Origin: an uncultured Propionivibrio sp.
GTDB lineage: Bacteria > Pseudomonadota > Gammaproteobacteria > Burkholderiales > Rhodocyclaceae
Reading direction: 5' to 3'
DNA length: 24,282 nt
Assembly: GCA_937923255.1 (NCBI GenBank)
Contig: CALAIL010000060.1
Coordinates: forward strand, 1-24,282
Positions 1 through 7,906 of the stretch are shown in pieces; the first letter of the stretch is position 1; each line of letters starts with the position of its first letter. Below the pieces are notes generated by a model. It was not told the origin of the DNA and did not search any database. It was given only the letters and a program-made list of their open reading frames with translations. The translations under genes and the position numbers were made by a program.

Positions 1-121
1 AAGGAAGCCGCTATGGCTCGACTTTGCCAAAGACAAGGCGGTAAGCCGCTGACAGACCATTCAGTACGGCAAGGCCAGGTCAACACAGCAACGCAGTATG
101 TTGGCAAAGGAAGCCGCGATG
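1..121. repeat. Short direct repeat pair at left edge (1-15 and 107-121)
   Basis: Bases 1-15 and 107-121 agree at 14 of 15 positions (AAGGAAGCCGC, one variable base, ATG). The period is 106 bases and the pair brackets the dispersed hairpin repeat at 17-73. The first copy is cut by the window edge, so a longer duplication to the left cannot be excluded. The second copy ends just downstream of the ypfJ stop codon. Confidence 0.5.
17..73 (+). repeat. Dispersed hairpin-forming repeat, copy 1
   Basis: This segment matches the reverse complement of 5753-5810. The shared block 22-42 is identical over 21 bases. Flanking matches follow in the same order (AAGCCGC, GACAG, TACGGCAAG) with a few substitutions and a one-base gap. 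The element is intergenic, downstream of ypfJ. It resembles a species-specific intergenic repeat of the REP or small-MITE kind; I cannot assign it to a named family. Confidence 0.7.
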
Positions 122-127
122 TCTGGA

Positions 128-997
128 TTACAGCGCGTCCGTCCGGAAGGTGTCGCACTGACGGAAATCGCCGCTTTCCATCCCGCGTTTGAACCAGCGC
201 ACGCGCTGTGCAGCGCTGCCGTGGGTAAAGGATTCCGGCACGACGCGCCCTTGCGTGCGCTGTTGCAGGCGGTCGTCGCCAATCTGGGCGGCGGCGTTGA
301 GCGCTTGTTCGATCTCACCCGGCTCGATGATGGCCTTGGCGGCATCGGCGCGGTTTCCCCAAACGCCCGCCAGACAGTCAGCCTGTAATTCGAGACGCAC
401 CGACAGCGCATTGGCCTTGGCGCGGCTGCTGCGTTGTTGCGCCTGATGGACCTGATCCGAGATGCCGAGCAGGTTTTGTACGTGGTGGCCGACTTCATGC
501 GCGATGACGTATGCCTGCGCGAATTCGCCCGGCGCCTGGAAACGCTGCCGCAAATCGCGGAAGAACGATAGATCGATATAAACGCGTTGATCGCCCGGAC
601 AGTAAAACGGTCCCATCGCCGACTGTCCCATGCCGCAGGCCGTCGGCGTCGACCCGGAAAACAGCACTAGGCGCGGCTGCGTGTAGGTGCGGCCATTCTC
701 ACGGAAGACCTGTTCCCAAACCGCTTCGGTGCTGCCCAGCACCTTGGCGACAAAACGCGCCGCCGCATCATCGGCCGGTGGTTTTTGCGCCGGCGCCTGC
801 GTGTGTACTGAGGAAGCGCCTTGCAGGTTGGAGGTCAGGTCGATGACCGTCATCGGGTCGATGCCAAAAAAATAGCTGGCAATCAGCGCCAGCGCGATCG
901 TCCCGATGCCGATGCGCACACCGCCGAAACCGCCGCCACGATAGCCGCCGCGCCGATCCTCAATGTTGTGGCTTTCTTCCTGATCATCTAGTCGCAC
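128..997 (-). CDS. ypfJ: YpfJ-type neutral zinc metallopeptidase, membrane anchored
   Basis: The 289-aa protein has a hydrophilic N-terminus of the usual YpfJ kind (acidic and Arg-rich, then Gly-rich to about residue 26). One membrane segment follows at about 28-45. The metallopeptidase domain carries the zinc-binding HEVGH motif at 167-171 (His167, Glu168, His171), and the C-terminal half continues the family pattern (QADCLAGVW, GDDRLQQ). The start is GTG at 997. It is chosen because AGGAGGAAG lies directly upstream and the N-terminal sequence fits the family. The gene overlaps the upstream small gene by 10 bases, so translational coupling is likely. The catalytic domain is predicted to be periplasmic; the substrate is unknown. 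The family assignment is firm, the physiological role is not. Confidence 0.93.
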   Translation of the reverse strand: MRLDDQEESHNIEDRRGGYRGGGFGGVRIGIGTIALALIASYFFGIDPMTVIDLTSNLQGASSVHTQAPAQKPPADDAAARFVAKVLGSTEAVWEQVFRENGRTYTQPRLVLFSGSTPTACGMGQSAMGPFYCPGDQRVYIDLSFFRDLRQRFQAPGEFAQAYVIAHEVGHHVQNLLGISDQVHQAQQRSSRAKANALSVRLELQADCLAGVWGNRADAAKAIIEPGEIEQALNAAAQIGDDRLQQRTQGRVVPESFTHGSAAQRVRWFKRGMESGDFRQCDTFRTDAL

Positions 998-1251
998 GTT
1001 TCTTCCTCCTGCGCCGGGTTTTCCGCAGCGCCCTGCAAAGCGTCTGCCGCCTGCTTGCGCATGGCTACCGTCTGCGCCTGTCTGCGTTTTTGTTCAAGCC
1101 GGGTATTTTTTCCGGCGTCAAAAAATACATAACGACTATACAGTTCGCAGCCTTTCATGCCCGGATCGCACGGGCGATTGGCGACCTTGCTGCACAGATC
1201 GTTCACTTCGTGCGGGCATCCCCATCCACCACCACCTCCACCGCCGGACAT
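988..1251 (-). CDS. Small four-cysteine hypothetical protein preceding ypfJ
   Basis: An 87-aa protein read from the ATG at 1251. GGAG sits eight bases upstream, and an in-frame extension to 1323 would cross the probable promoter region of the divergent gene. After a Gly-rich start come four regularly spaced cysteines (Cys12, Cys20, Cys28, Cys35: C-x7-C-x7-C-x6-C), then a basic/Gln-rich helix-like stretch and an acidic tail ending near another Cys. There is no signal peptide or membrane segment. The cysteine spacing could bind a metal, but this is inference. The stop codon lies inside the start of ypfJ (10-base overlap), which points to a two-gene operon. I recall similar short Cys-containing proteins in betaproteobacteria, but I cannot name a function. 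Confidence 0.72.
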   Translation of the reverse strand: MSGGGGGGGWGCPHEVNDLCSKVANRPCDPGMKGCELYSRYVFFDAGKNTRLEQKRRQAQTVAMRKQAADALQGAAENPAQEEETCD

Positions 1252-1318
1252 CGTTCTTGCTCCATCATCCAAAAGCGTATTGTCCATGCAGCCGGTCATG
1301 CGGACAAGTTTTCCGGCG

Positions 1319-1324
1319 TACAAT
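1319..1324 (+). promoter_or_regulatory. Possible -10 box for the 1362 gene
   Basis: TACAAT lies 37 bases upstream of the ATG at 1362, inside the 110-base divergent intergenic region. No good -35 hexamer is seen at the correct distance, so this is a weak call. Confidence 0.3.
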
Positions 1325-1361
1325 GGCCCGCGTCCATAAAAAACGGGGAGCCGAGACGGTA

Positions 1362-1604
1362 ATGAGCGAATGGGTACTGATTTTGACCATCAATTTGATG
1401 ACTTTTCCCGGCGAAATGCGCGATGTCTCGCCGATCGTCATTGAGGGCTTCAAGTCGAAACAAAATTGCGACAGCGCGGCATCGGCAGTGACCGGGCGCA
1501 CCCTGGCGTTGCTGGGAAAGGCCCGCGAGCAGCAGGGCATCCGGCCGGATGACAGCCGGGGTGTTCCGGCGATTTGGTACGAATGCATCAAGATCACCAA
1601 ATAA
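1362..1604 (+). CDS. Small conserved-type hypothetical protein (80 aa)
   Basis: An 80-aa protein beginning MSEWVLILTINL and ending CIKITK. The ATG at 1362 is preferred over an upstream in-frame ATG at 1257, because the upstream extension overlaps the divergent gene and is of Arg/Cys-rich shadow-like composition. The layout resembles a group of short proteobacterial hypothetical proteins: a hydrophobic N-terminus, then a segment with Ile-Glu-Gly-Phe-Lys-Ser, Cys, Ala-rich residues, and a Cys near the C-terminus. The two cysteines (about residues 34 and 75) could form a disulfide if the N-terminus directs export; this is inference. It is divergent from the ypfJ operon. Function unknown. A short GC-rich inverted repeat (GCGGG/CCCGC) lies just downstream. 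Confidence 0.65.
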   Translation: MSEWVLILTINLMTFPGEMRDVSPIVIEGFKSKQNCDSAASAVTGRTLALLGKAREQQGIRPDDSRGVPAIWYECIKITK

Positions 1605-1777
1605 TGCGAAGCGGCGGCGGGGCGGGATGCCCGCACAGGCGTAATTTTCATGGTGCAGCGGGGATAAGGTGCTGGGTGGTGCTGGGAGGTACGGGGCGGC
1701 GCTGCGTGGCGTTGGCTGGCGCTTGATGGTCGCTTGCTTACGGTCGCCGGTACTCGCGGCGTAGGAGGCGGTGGCGA

Positions 1778-2323
1778 ATGAGACTGTTTTTTGCCTTGTG
1801 GCCGACCGCCCCGGTGGCGAAAGCGTTAAGCGATGTGGCGGAATGCTGGGCGCAGCGTTTGGGCGGGCGGGCAACACGGACGGCAACGATTCACATGACG
1901 CTCGCTTTTCTCGGCGAGCAGCCGCGGGAAAAGCTGCCGGAAATCCTCGCTGCGGCGCGCACCGTGCGTATGGCGCCGTTCGATCTATCGCTCGACCGGC
2001 TGGGCGGCTGGCAGCATCATCGCCTGCTTTGGGCTGGGTGCCAGTCGGCGCCCGCTGCCTTGCAGGATCTGGCGGCGGGCTTGCATGCTCGTCTGCGGAA
2101 TTCCGCGGCTGCGTTCGGTGCGGGTGATGTGGAGCGGGCGAAATGGCATTTTTTCCCGCATGTCACGCTGGTGCGCAAACTGCCTGCACAGGCGTTTCCG
2201 CTCGCGCTGCCGGCATGCCGGCCGTTGTCGTGGCCCTGCCGGAGTTTCGTGCTGGTCGAATCGCGCCTATCGGCCGCCGGCCCGGAGTATCGCCTGATGG
2301 ATACTTTTGACTGTTGTGACTGA
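1778..2323 (+). CDS. thpR: RNA 2',3'-cyclic phosphodiesterase / 2',5' RNA ligase family
   Basis: A 181-aa protein of the 2H phosphoesterase superfamily. The two diagnostic HxTx motifs are present: HMTL at 39-42 and HVTL at 128-131, in the usual spacing for a two-lobed fold. The N-terminus MRLFFALWP is typical of the family. The family hydrolyses 2',3'-cyclic phosphates on RNA ends, and in vitro it can join tRNA half-molecules through a 2',5' bond. A strong AGGAGG site at 1763-1768, nine bases before the ATG, fixes the start. The length matches the family (about 175-190 aa). The preceding 173 bases are G-rich and low in complexity without a recognisable gene. The gene converges with pta; no strong intrinsic terminator is seen between them, only a 5-bp stem near 2340. 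Confidence 0.92.
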   Translation: MRLFFALWPTAPVAKALSDVAECWAQRLGGRATRTATIHMTLAFLGEQPREKLPEILAAARTVRMAPFDLSLDRLGGWQHHRLLWAGCQSAPAALQDLAAGLHARLRNSAAAFGAGDVERAKWHFFPHVTLVRKLPAQAFPLALPACRPLSWPCRSFVLVESRLSAAGPEYRLMDTFDCCD

Positions 2324-2456
2324 CAGGCCGTATGCGTCGTCGCCTCGTCGGCGAAGCAGGCGTCGGTGAGCCCGGCATTTGCTACGGCATTGTTTTGTCT
2401 TGCTCTTGTCTGTCAGTGCGCCCGATCTTTTCATGCCGCGCCGGTTTCATTGACCT

Positions 2457-4508
<2,052 letters not shown>

Positions 4509-4627
4509 TTTTCTTCCTTATCAGGCAAACAGAGGAAAACGGGGAAAGCGGAAAAGTTGAAATCGGAAAAAAGAAAAATCAGAAAATCCCAAAAGAAGAA
4601 CCCGAAGAAGCCGAAGCAAGCGCCGCT

Positions 4628-4633
4628 ATTATC
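4628..4633 (-). promoter_or_regulatory. Possible -10 box for pta
   Basis: GATAAT on the minus strand, about 120 bases upstream of the pta ATG. A TTTCTT hexamer lies 17 bases further upstream but is a poor -35. If used, it gives a transcript whose leader contains the pyrimidine-rich tract. Confidence 0.28.
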
Positions 4634-4839
4634 CTGCATCGCCTGCCAGCAAGAAAGGCGGGGGATTATCAGATGCGCGGCGTTTGGTCGGAGGCGCATA
4701 TCCTTCAAAACCGGCTGCAAAGGAATAAGGGGCAAAGTAACAAAGAGCAAAGGCGCGCGCCGTGGCGCCAGACAGCGTTTGCGATCATTGTAAACTGACG
4801 GGAAAAACAAGGCGCCACTTTTCGCCGGCGGCGTTTGGC

Positions 4840-4845
4840 TACAAT
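4840..4845 (+). promoter_or_regulatory. Possible -10 box for the DUF3859-like gene
   Basis: TACAAT in the context GGCTACAATAGCG, a form often seen in betaproteobacterial promoters. The -35 region is weak (CACTTT-like). It lies 134 bases upstream of the first in-frame ATG of the following gene, and further from its alternative starts. Confidence 0.33.
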
Positions 4846-4978
4846 AGCGACCTGCAGTGGATGGGCGGCATCCGCCGCATATCGGGCAGATGCCTGGCGG
4901 TCATGCGGCCATGTCCGACGTCGTGTCTCTTTGGCGATGCCGTAATGAAAAGGCTGAACCCGGCACGCGCTTGCCCAA

Positions 4979-5734
4979 ATGAAATTTTTTGGGCGCGGCA
5001 TGGGGGAACGGGTTTATGCCGGCCGCTGGCAGGTGGGTTTTGACGAGGCGATGGATAAAATCATGATGGGGTTACGGATGGCAGGAATGGCGCTCCCTAT
5101 CGAGGGGCGAGCGAATGGACGGGCGGTGCGGGAAAACGCGCGGAAATGCGGGCGAGTCGGCGCCCGGCCTGTGTATGTGCATTCGGGCGCGGGGCGTTTT
5201 CTCCGCAATCTGCTGCTGGCCGCTGGGTTCGCGTCATGGCTCGCTTGCGCCGGGCCGGCGATGGCCATTGAGGTTGTACATGCCGAATTTGGCCTATTGA
5301 CGCCGCGCCAGGCCGGCGCGTCGGGACGGTCGCAGGATCTGACGCTTGAGCCGACACGCGTCATCCCGCGTCGGCCCGGCACGCGCTACGGCTGGGCCAT
5401 CGAATTGCGCACGGACAAACGCCGGGTTAGCGTCCGTGAAGATTATCTGCTGCCGGCCTCGGCCCGGAGTCGTCATGACAATAGCCATGCCAATGGGCAC
5501 GGCGACGGATTGGCGCAGCCAGCGTCGTCCGCGCTGGCGGATGCGGAAACGCGCACGCTGACTTTCGAGCGGCGCAACACGGTCAGCCAACGCCAACTCG
5601 TTCCGCGCAACGGCCTGATTTTCGGCGAATGGGAGATCGGTCCCCATGAGCCGCCGGGGCGGCGGCATCTTCAGGTGATCGTGGAAGGCGAAGTCGCCGC
5701 CGATTTTGAATATGAAGTGCGGGCGGAACCGTAA
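4979..5734 (+). CDS. Secreted DUF3859-like protein, start uncertain
   Basis: The open frame from 4979 encodes 251 aa. A signal-peptide-like segment lies at residues 74-96 (hydrophobic core LLLAAGFASWLACA, AMA before IEVV). A true start well inside the frame is therefore likely. Candidates are ATG at 5078 or 5087 (the latter has GGCAGGA upstream) or GTG at 5171 or 5177. The mature part (about 97-251) looks like DUF3859: it begins EVVHAEFGLL, has RPGTRYGWAIEL, a central LPAS...FERR stretch, and ends with LIFGEWEIGPHEPPGRR and a short beta-strand pattern finishing FEYEV. DUF3859 proteins have no established function. The residues around 160-185 (RSRHDNSHANGHGDG) look like a low-complexity insertion. 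A periplasmic location is inferred. Confidence 0.6.
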   Translation: MKFFGRGMGERVYAGRWQVGFDEAMDKIMMGLRMAGMALPIEGRANGRAVRENARKCGRVGARPVYVHSGAGRFLRNLLLAAGFASWLACAGPAMAIEVVHAEFGLLTPRQAGASGRSQDLTLEPTRVIPRRPGTRYGWAIELRTDKRRVSVREDYLLPASARSRHDNSHANGHGDGLAQPASSALADAETRTLTFERRNTVSQRQLVPRNGLIFGEWEIGPHEPPGRRHLQVIVEGEVAADFEYEVRAEP

Positions 5735-5752
5735 GACCAGGCCATCGCCTCG

Positions 5753-5810
5753 TCTTGCCGTAGTGAGTGTACTGTCTGCGGCTTTACCGCCTTGTCTTTG
5801 GCAAAGCCGA
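5753..5810 (-). repeat. Dispersed hairpin-forming repeat, copy 2 (inverted)
   Basis: Reverse-complement copy of 17-73. On the plus strand it contains CGGCTTT, then ACC, GCC, a loop, GGC and AAAGCCG. This folds into a 7-bp outer stem plus a 3-bp inner stem with a 3-base bulge. It begins 19 bases after the stop of the DUF3859-like gene, so it could serve as a transcript end there. There is no U-tract. Confidence 0.7.
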
Positions 5811-5871
5811 GCTGCTATTAAGCTTCTGGGGCGCCCCGCTGAACCTCTTCAAGCAGACAAGAAAACATAAA

Positions 5872-5910
5872 ATGCCCGGAAGTCCTTTAAACACTAGGGG
5901 TTCAGGGCAT
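5872..5910 (-). repeat. Solitary ~39-bp repeat unit, inverted orientation
   Basis: A 39-base segment starting ATGCCCGGAA and ending TTCAGGGCAT. The two ends are inverted repeats matching at 9 of 10 positions. Its reverse complement (TTTAAAGGACTTCCGGGCAT at the 3' end) resembles the units in 5968-6118, so it is taken as a single reversed member of the same family. Confidence 0.5.
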
Positions 5911-5967
5911 CAAAAAACATAAACCGAAAAAACATGGCCAGCGGCCGCTCACGTTTGCCGGTCATAA

Positions 5968-6118
5968 ATGCCTGTCCTGCCAGAAACGTCTCCTCCGAAA
6001 CCCGCATGGATAAAGGACTTCAGAGCATCTGCCCGGAGATGCCCTGTTTACAAGGAGTTCAGAGCAGCCCCTCTGGAATGCCCGTGGATAAAGGAACTCC
6101 GGGCAGCGCTTTTGGGAA
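5968..6118 (+). repeat. Cluster of degenerate ~39-bp tandem repeats, left of DUF302 gene
   Basis: The clearest units are 6001-6038, 6039-6077 and 6078-6118 (38, 39 and 41 bases). A weaker one is at 5968-6000. The shared frame is ATGCCC, then GGATAAAGGA or TTTACAAGGA, then CTTC or ACTCC, then GGGCA or GAGCA, then a C/T-rich stretch ending GGA. Bases 6034-6055 recur identically (22 bases) at 6772-6793, in the second cluster beyond the DUF302 gene. Together with 5735-5967 this leaves no gene between 5735 and 6161. The family is not one I recognise. Confidence 0.65.
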
Positions 6119-6122
6119 ATGC

Positions 6123-6142
6123 GGGGGCGCGGTCGCGCCCCC
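6123..6142. terminator. Perfect GC palindrome, possible terminator of DUF302 gene
   Basis: GGGGGCGCG (6123-6131) and CGCGCCCCC (6134-6142) are perfect inverted repeats separated by two bases, 20 bases beyond the DUF302 stop on the minus strand. The stem is very stable. The downstream minus-strand sequence has only a short T-run (ATTTCCC), so it is an imperfect intrinsic terminator and may act on both strands. Confidence 0.45.
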
Positions 6143-6161
6143 GACCTGCGACTGCGCACGT

Positions 6162-6605
6162 TTATTTCGCAATGGTCGCGCGGATAAGCTTTTCCGCGTT
6201 GGCGAGGTTGTTTTCCACGGCGGCATAGGGTGTGTGGCTGCGCGCCACGACTTGTTCGGCGCTGTTGAGCAGCACGCGCACGCGGCCGTCGGTTTCGGTG
6301 ACCAGCACCTTCAGCGGCAGTTGCAGGGCGAGCGTCGGGTCTTTCACCATCAGCGGCGTGCCCGCTTTCGGTGCGCCGTAGATGATGACGACGGCGGGCT
6401 GCATCTCCAGTCCGGTGGCGCGCGCGGCGGCCTGGTGGTCGATGCGGGCAAAGACGGTCATGCCTTTTTCCTTGAAAGTGTTTTCCAGCGCCGTCACGGT
6501 TTCGGCGAAGGGGTATTTGCTTTCCAGCGTCAGCGGCGCTTCGGCAGCGTGTGCGCCGAAGGCGATGTAGCAGGCAAGAAACAGCATCCATTTTTTGAGC
6601 GACAT
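6162..6605 (-). CDS. Secreted DUF302 family protein
   Basis: A 147-aa protein read from the ATG at 6605, preceded by GGAGA at a 7-base spacing. Residues 1-20 form a signal peptide (basic SLKK, hydrophobic core WMLFLACYIAFGA, AHA before AEAP), so export is predicted. The mature part carries the DUF302 pattern: KGMTVFARIDH, then GLEMQPAVVIIYGAPKAGTPLM, then LQLPLKVLVTE with a Gly-Arg-Val. The fold is small alpha/beta; the biochemical role of the family is not established. The gene stands alone on the minus strand. Degenerate 39-bp repeats flank it on both sides, and its 3' end is followed by a strong palindrome. Confidence 0.88.
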   Translation of the reverse strand: MSLKKWMLFLACYIAFGAHAAEAPLTLESKYPFAETVTALENTFKEKGMTVFARIDHQAAARATGLEMQPAVVIIYGAPKAGTPLMVKDPTLALQLPLKVLVTETDGRVRVLLNSAEQVVARSHTPYAAVENNLANAEKLIRATIAK

Positions 6606-6637
6606 GGCAGGTTCTCCGGTGGTGGGTGAAGGCGGAT

Positions 6638-6643
6638 ATTGTA
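6638..6643 (-). promoter_or_regulatory. Possible -10 box for the DUF302 gene
   Basis: The minus strand reads TATACAAT, giving a TACAAT -10 about 32 bases before the ATG. No convincing -35 hexamer is visible, so the call is tentative. Confidence 0.35.
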
Positions 6644-6668
6644 TAGCGCCGCTGTCACTGCTGTCTGA

Positions 6669-6815
6669 ATACAAGGACTTTAAAACACATGCCCGGAAAC
6701 CCTTATGGATAGGGCATCTCCGGGCATATGCCTTGAACCCCGCATAGATAAAGGGCTGCAGGGCACCCCCTCGGAGATGCCCTGTTTACAAGGGTCTCCG
6801 GGCAGGTGTCTGTGG
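6669..6815 (+). repeat. Cluster of degenerate ~39-bp repeats, right of DUF302 gene
   Basis: The best units are 6738-6776 and 6777-6815 (39 bases each). Shortened or rearranged pieces lie at 6669-6727, including GGGCATCTCCGGGCAT at 6712-6727. The order of the two best units (one with GATAAAGGG, then one with TTTACAAGGG) is the same as at 6001-6077. The 22-base block 6772-6793 is identical to 6034-6055. The cluster lies between the DUF302 gene and the end of the ABC transporter operon and extends to within 20 bases of its last stop codon. Confidence 0.65.
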
Positions 6816-6835
6816 TCTGCGGGCGGGGTTGCCGC

Positions 6836-7897
6836 TCAGTCTTCGGCCGCGTACCAGTGCGCGCGCGGGAAGGACAGGCCGATGGCCTGGCCGACTTCCG
6901 GGCCGGGGATGCGTCGGCCTTTCTGGATGCGCACTTCGTGTTCGCCGATCTGGACGCGATAGTCAATGGTTTCGCCCAGGTAGACCTTTCGCGTCACCTG
7001 GCCGCGCACACCGCCTTCGTCGACAAAATTGATTTCGCTGGGGCGTGCGGCCAGCAATCCCTTGCCTGATGCGATCAGTTCGGCGGAAGGCGCCTGACCG
7101 TTTGGCCACGGATACTCAACGCCGTTGATGCGCATGCCAGCAGGCGACAGGTCGGCGGGCAGGAAACAGGATAGACCGATGAACTCAAACACGAAGCGGT
7201 TGGCGGGGGAACTGTATACTTCCAGCGGCGTGCCGATCTGCTGAACGACGCCCGATTTCATGACGAGAATGCGGTTGGAAAGCGCCATCGCTTCCGACTG
7301 GTCGTGCGTGACGTACAGGATCGAGAAGCCGAAACGGCGTTGCAGGTCGCTGATCTCGAAGCGCATTTCCTCGCGGAAATGCGGGTCGAGGCTGGACAGC
7401 GGTTCGTCGAGCAGCATCACGTCCGGACGGATGGCGAGCGCACGCGCCAGCGCCACACGCTGCTTGCCGCCGCCGGATAGGTCGTCGGGGCTACCGGATG
7501 CGTTTTTTAGCAGGTTGGTGTGCTTGAGCGCTTCTTCCGTGCGCGCGGCAATTTCTTCTTTCGGCAGTTTGCGGATGCGCAGCGGGAAAGCCACGTTTTC
7601 GTAAATCGACAGGTGCGGCCAGACGGCAAACGCCTGGAACACCATGCCGAAATTGCGATGCTCGGGCGGCAGATAGAATTTTTCCCGCTTCGACGAAATG
7701 AGCTTGTCTTTGACCCGGATTTCTCCGTCGTCGAGATCCTCGAAGCCGGCGACCATGCGCAGCGTCGTCGTTTTGCCGCAGCCGGAAGGGCCAAGCATGG
7801 CGACGCATTCGCCTTGCGCGATGTCCAGATCCAGGCGGTCGACCGCCGTGACCTTGCCGAAACGTTTGGTGACTTGCCGTAATTCAATGTAAGCCAT
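6836..7897 (-). CDS. ABC importer ATPase 2 (FbpC/PotA-like), altered signature motif
   Basis: A 353-aa ATPase of the iron(III)/polyamine/phosphonate importer class. Walker A is GPSGCGKT at 36-43, the Q-loop is around Gln88, Walker B is VMLLDEP ending near residue 166, and the H-loop His is at about 199. A C-terminal TOBE-like regulatory part runs from about 235 to 353. The signature reads LSGGGKQR at 140-147 instead of the usual LSGGQQQR, so the conserved Gln is replaced by Gly. The start ATG at 7897 has AAGGA six bases upstream and lies nine bases after the permease stop. It is the last gene of the four-gene operon. It would energise the fused permease together with the other ATPase, or as an alternative to it. 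The substrate is unknown. Confidence 0.92.
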   Translation of the reverse strand: MAYIELRQVTKRFGKVTAVDRLDLDIAQGECVAMLGPSGCGKTTTLRMVAGFEDLDDGEIRVKDKLISSKREKFYLPPEHRNFGMVFQAFAVWPHLSIYENVAFPLRIRKLPKEEIAARTEEALKHTNLLKNASGSPDDLSGGGKQRVALARALAIRPDVMLLDEPLSSLDPHFREEMRFEISDLQRRFGFSILYVTHDQSEAMALSNRILVMKSGVVQQIGTPLEVYSSPANRFVFEFIGLSCFLPADLSPAGMRINGVEYPWPNGQAPSAELIASGKGLLAARPSEINFVDEGGVRGQVTRKVYLGETIDYRVQIGEHEVRIQKGRRIPGPEVGQAIGLSFPRAHWYAAED

Positions 7898-7906
7898 GAG
7901 AGTTCC

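Larger units (their letters stand above)
4509..4978. other. Intergenic region with purine/pyrimidine-biased tract
   Basis: No gene is supported in these 470 bases. From about 4545 to 4620 the plus strand is strongly purine-rich (runs of GAAAA/GAAG), so the pta transcript leader on the minus strand would be U/C-rich. The remainder is ordinary GC-rich sequence with two possible -10 boxes (listed separately). Open frames here are short and of biased composition (Lys/Arg-rich or Phe-rich) and look like consequences of base composition. Confidence 0.5.

Noticed and set aside
5934..6629. 231-codon plus-strand frame across the repeat cluster and DUF302 gene
   Set aside because: Its second half is antisense to the well-supported DUF302 gene and its first half is repeat-derived.
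5968..6815. Possible CRISPR array from the regularly spaced 39-bp units
   Set aside because: Units are degenerate and contiguous, with no constant repeat alternating with unique spacers, and no cas genes are present.
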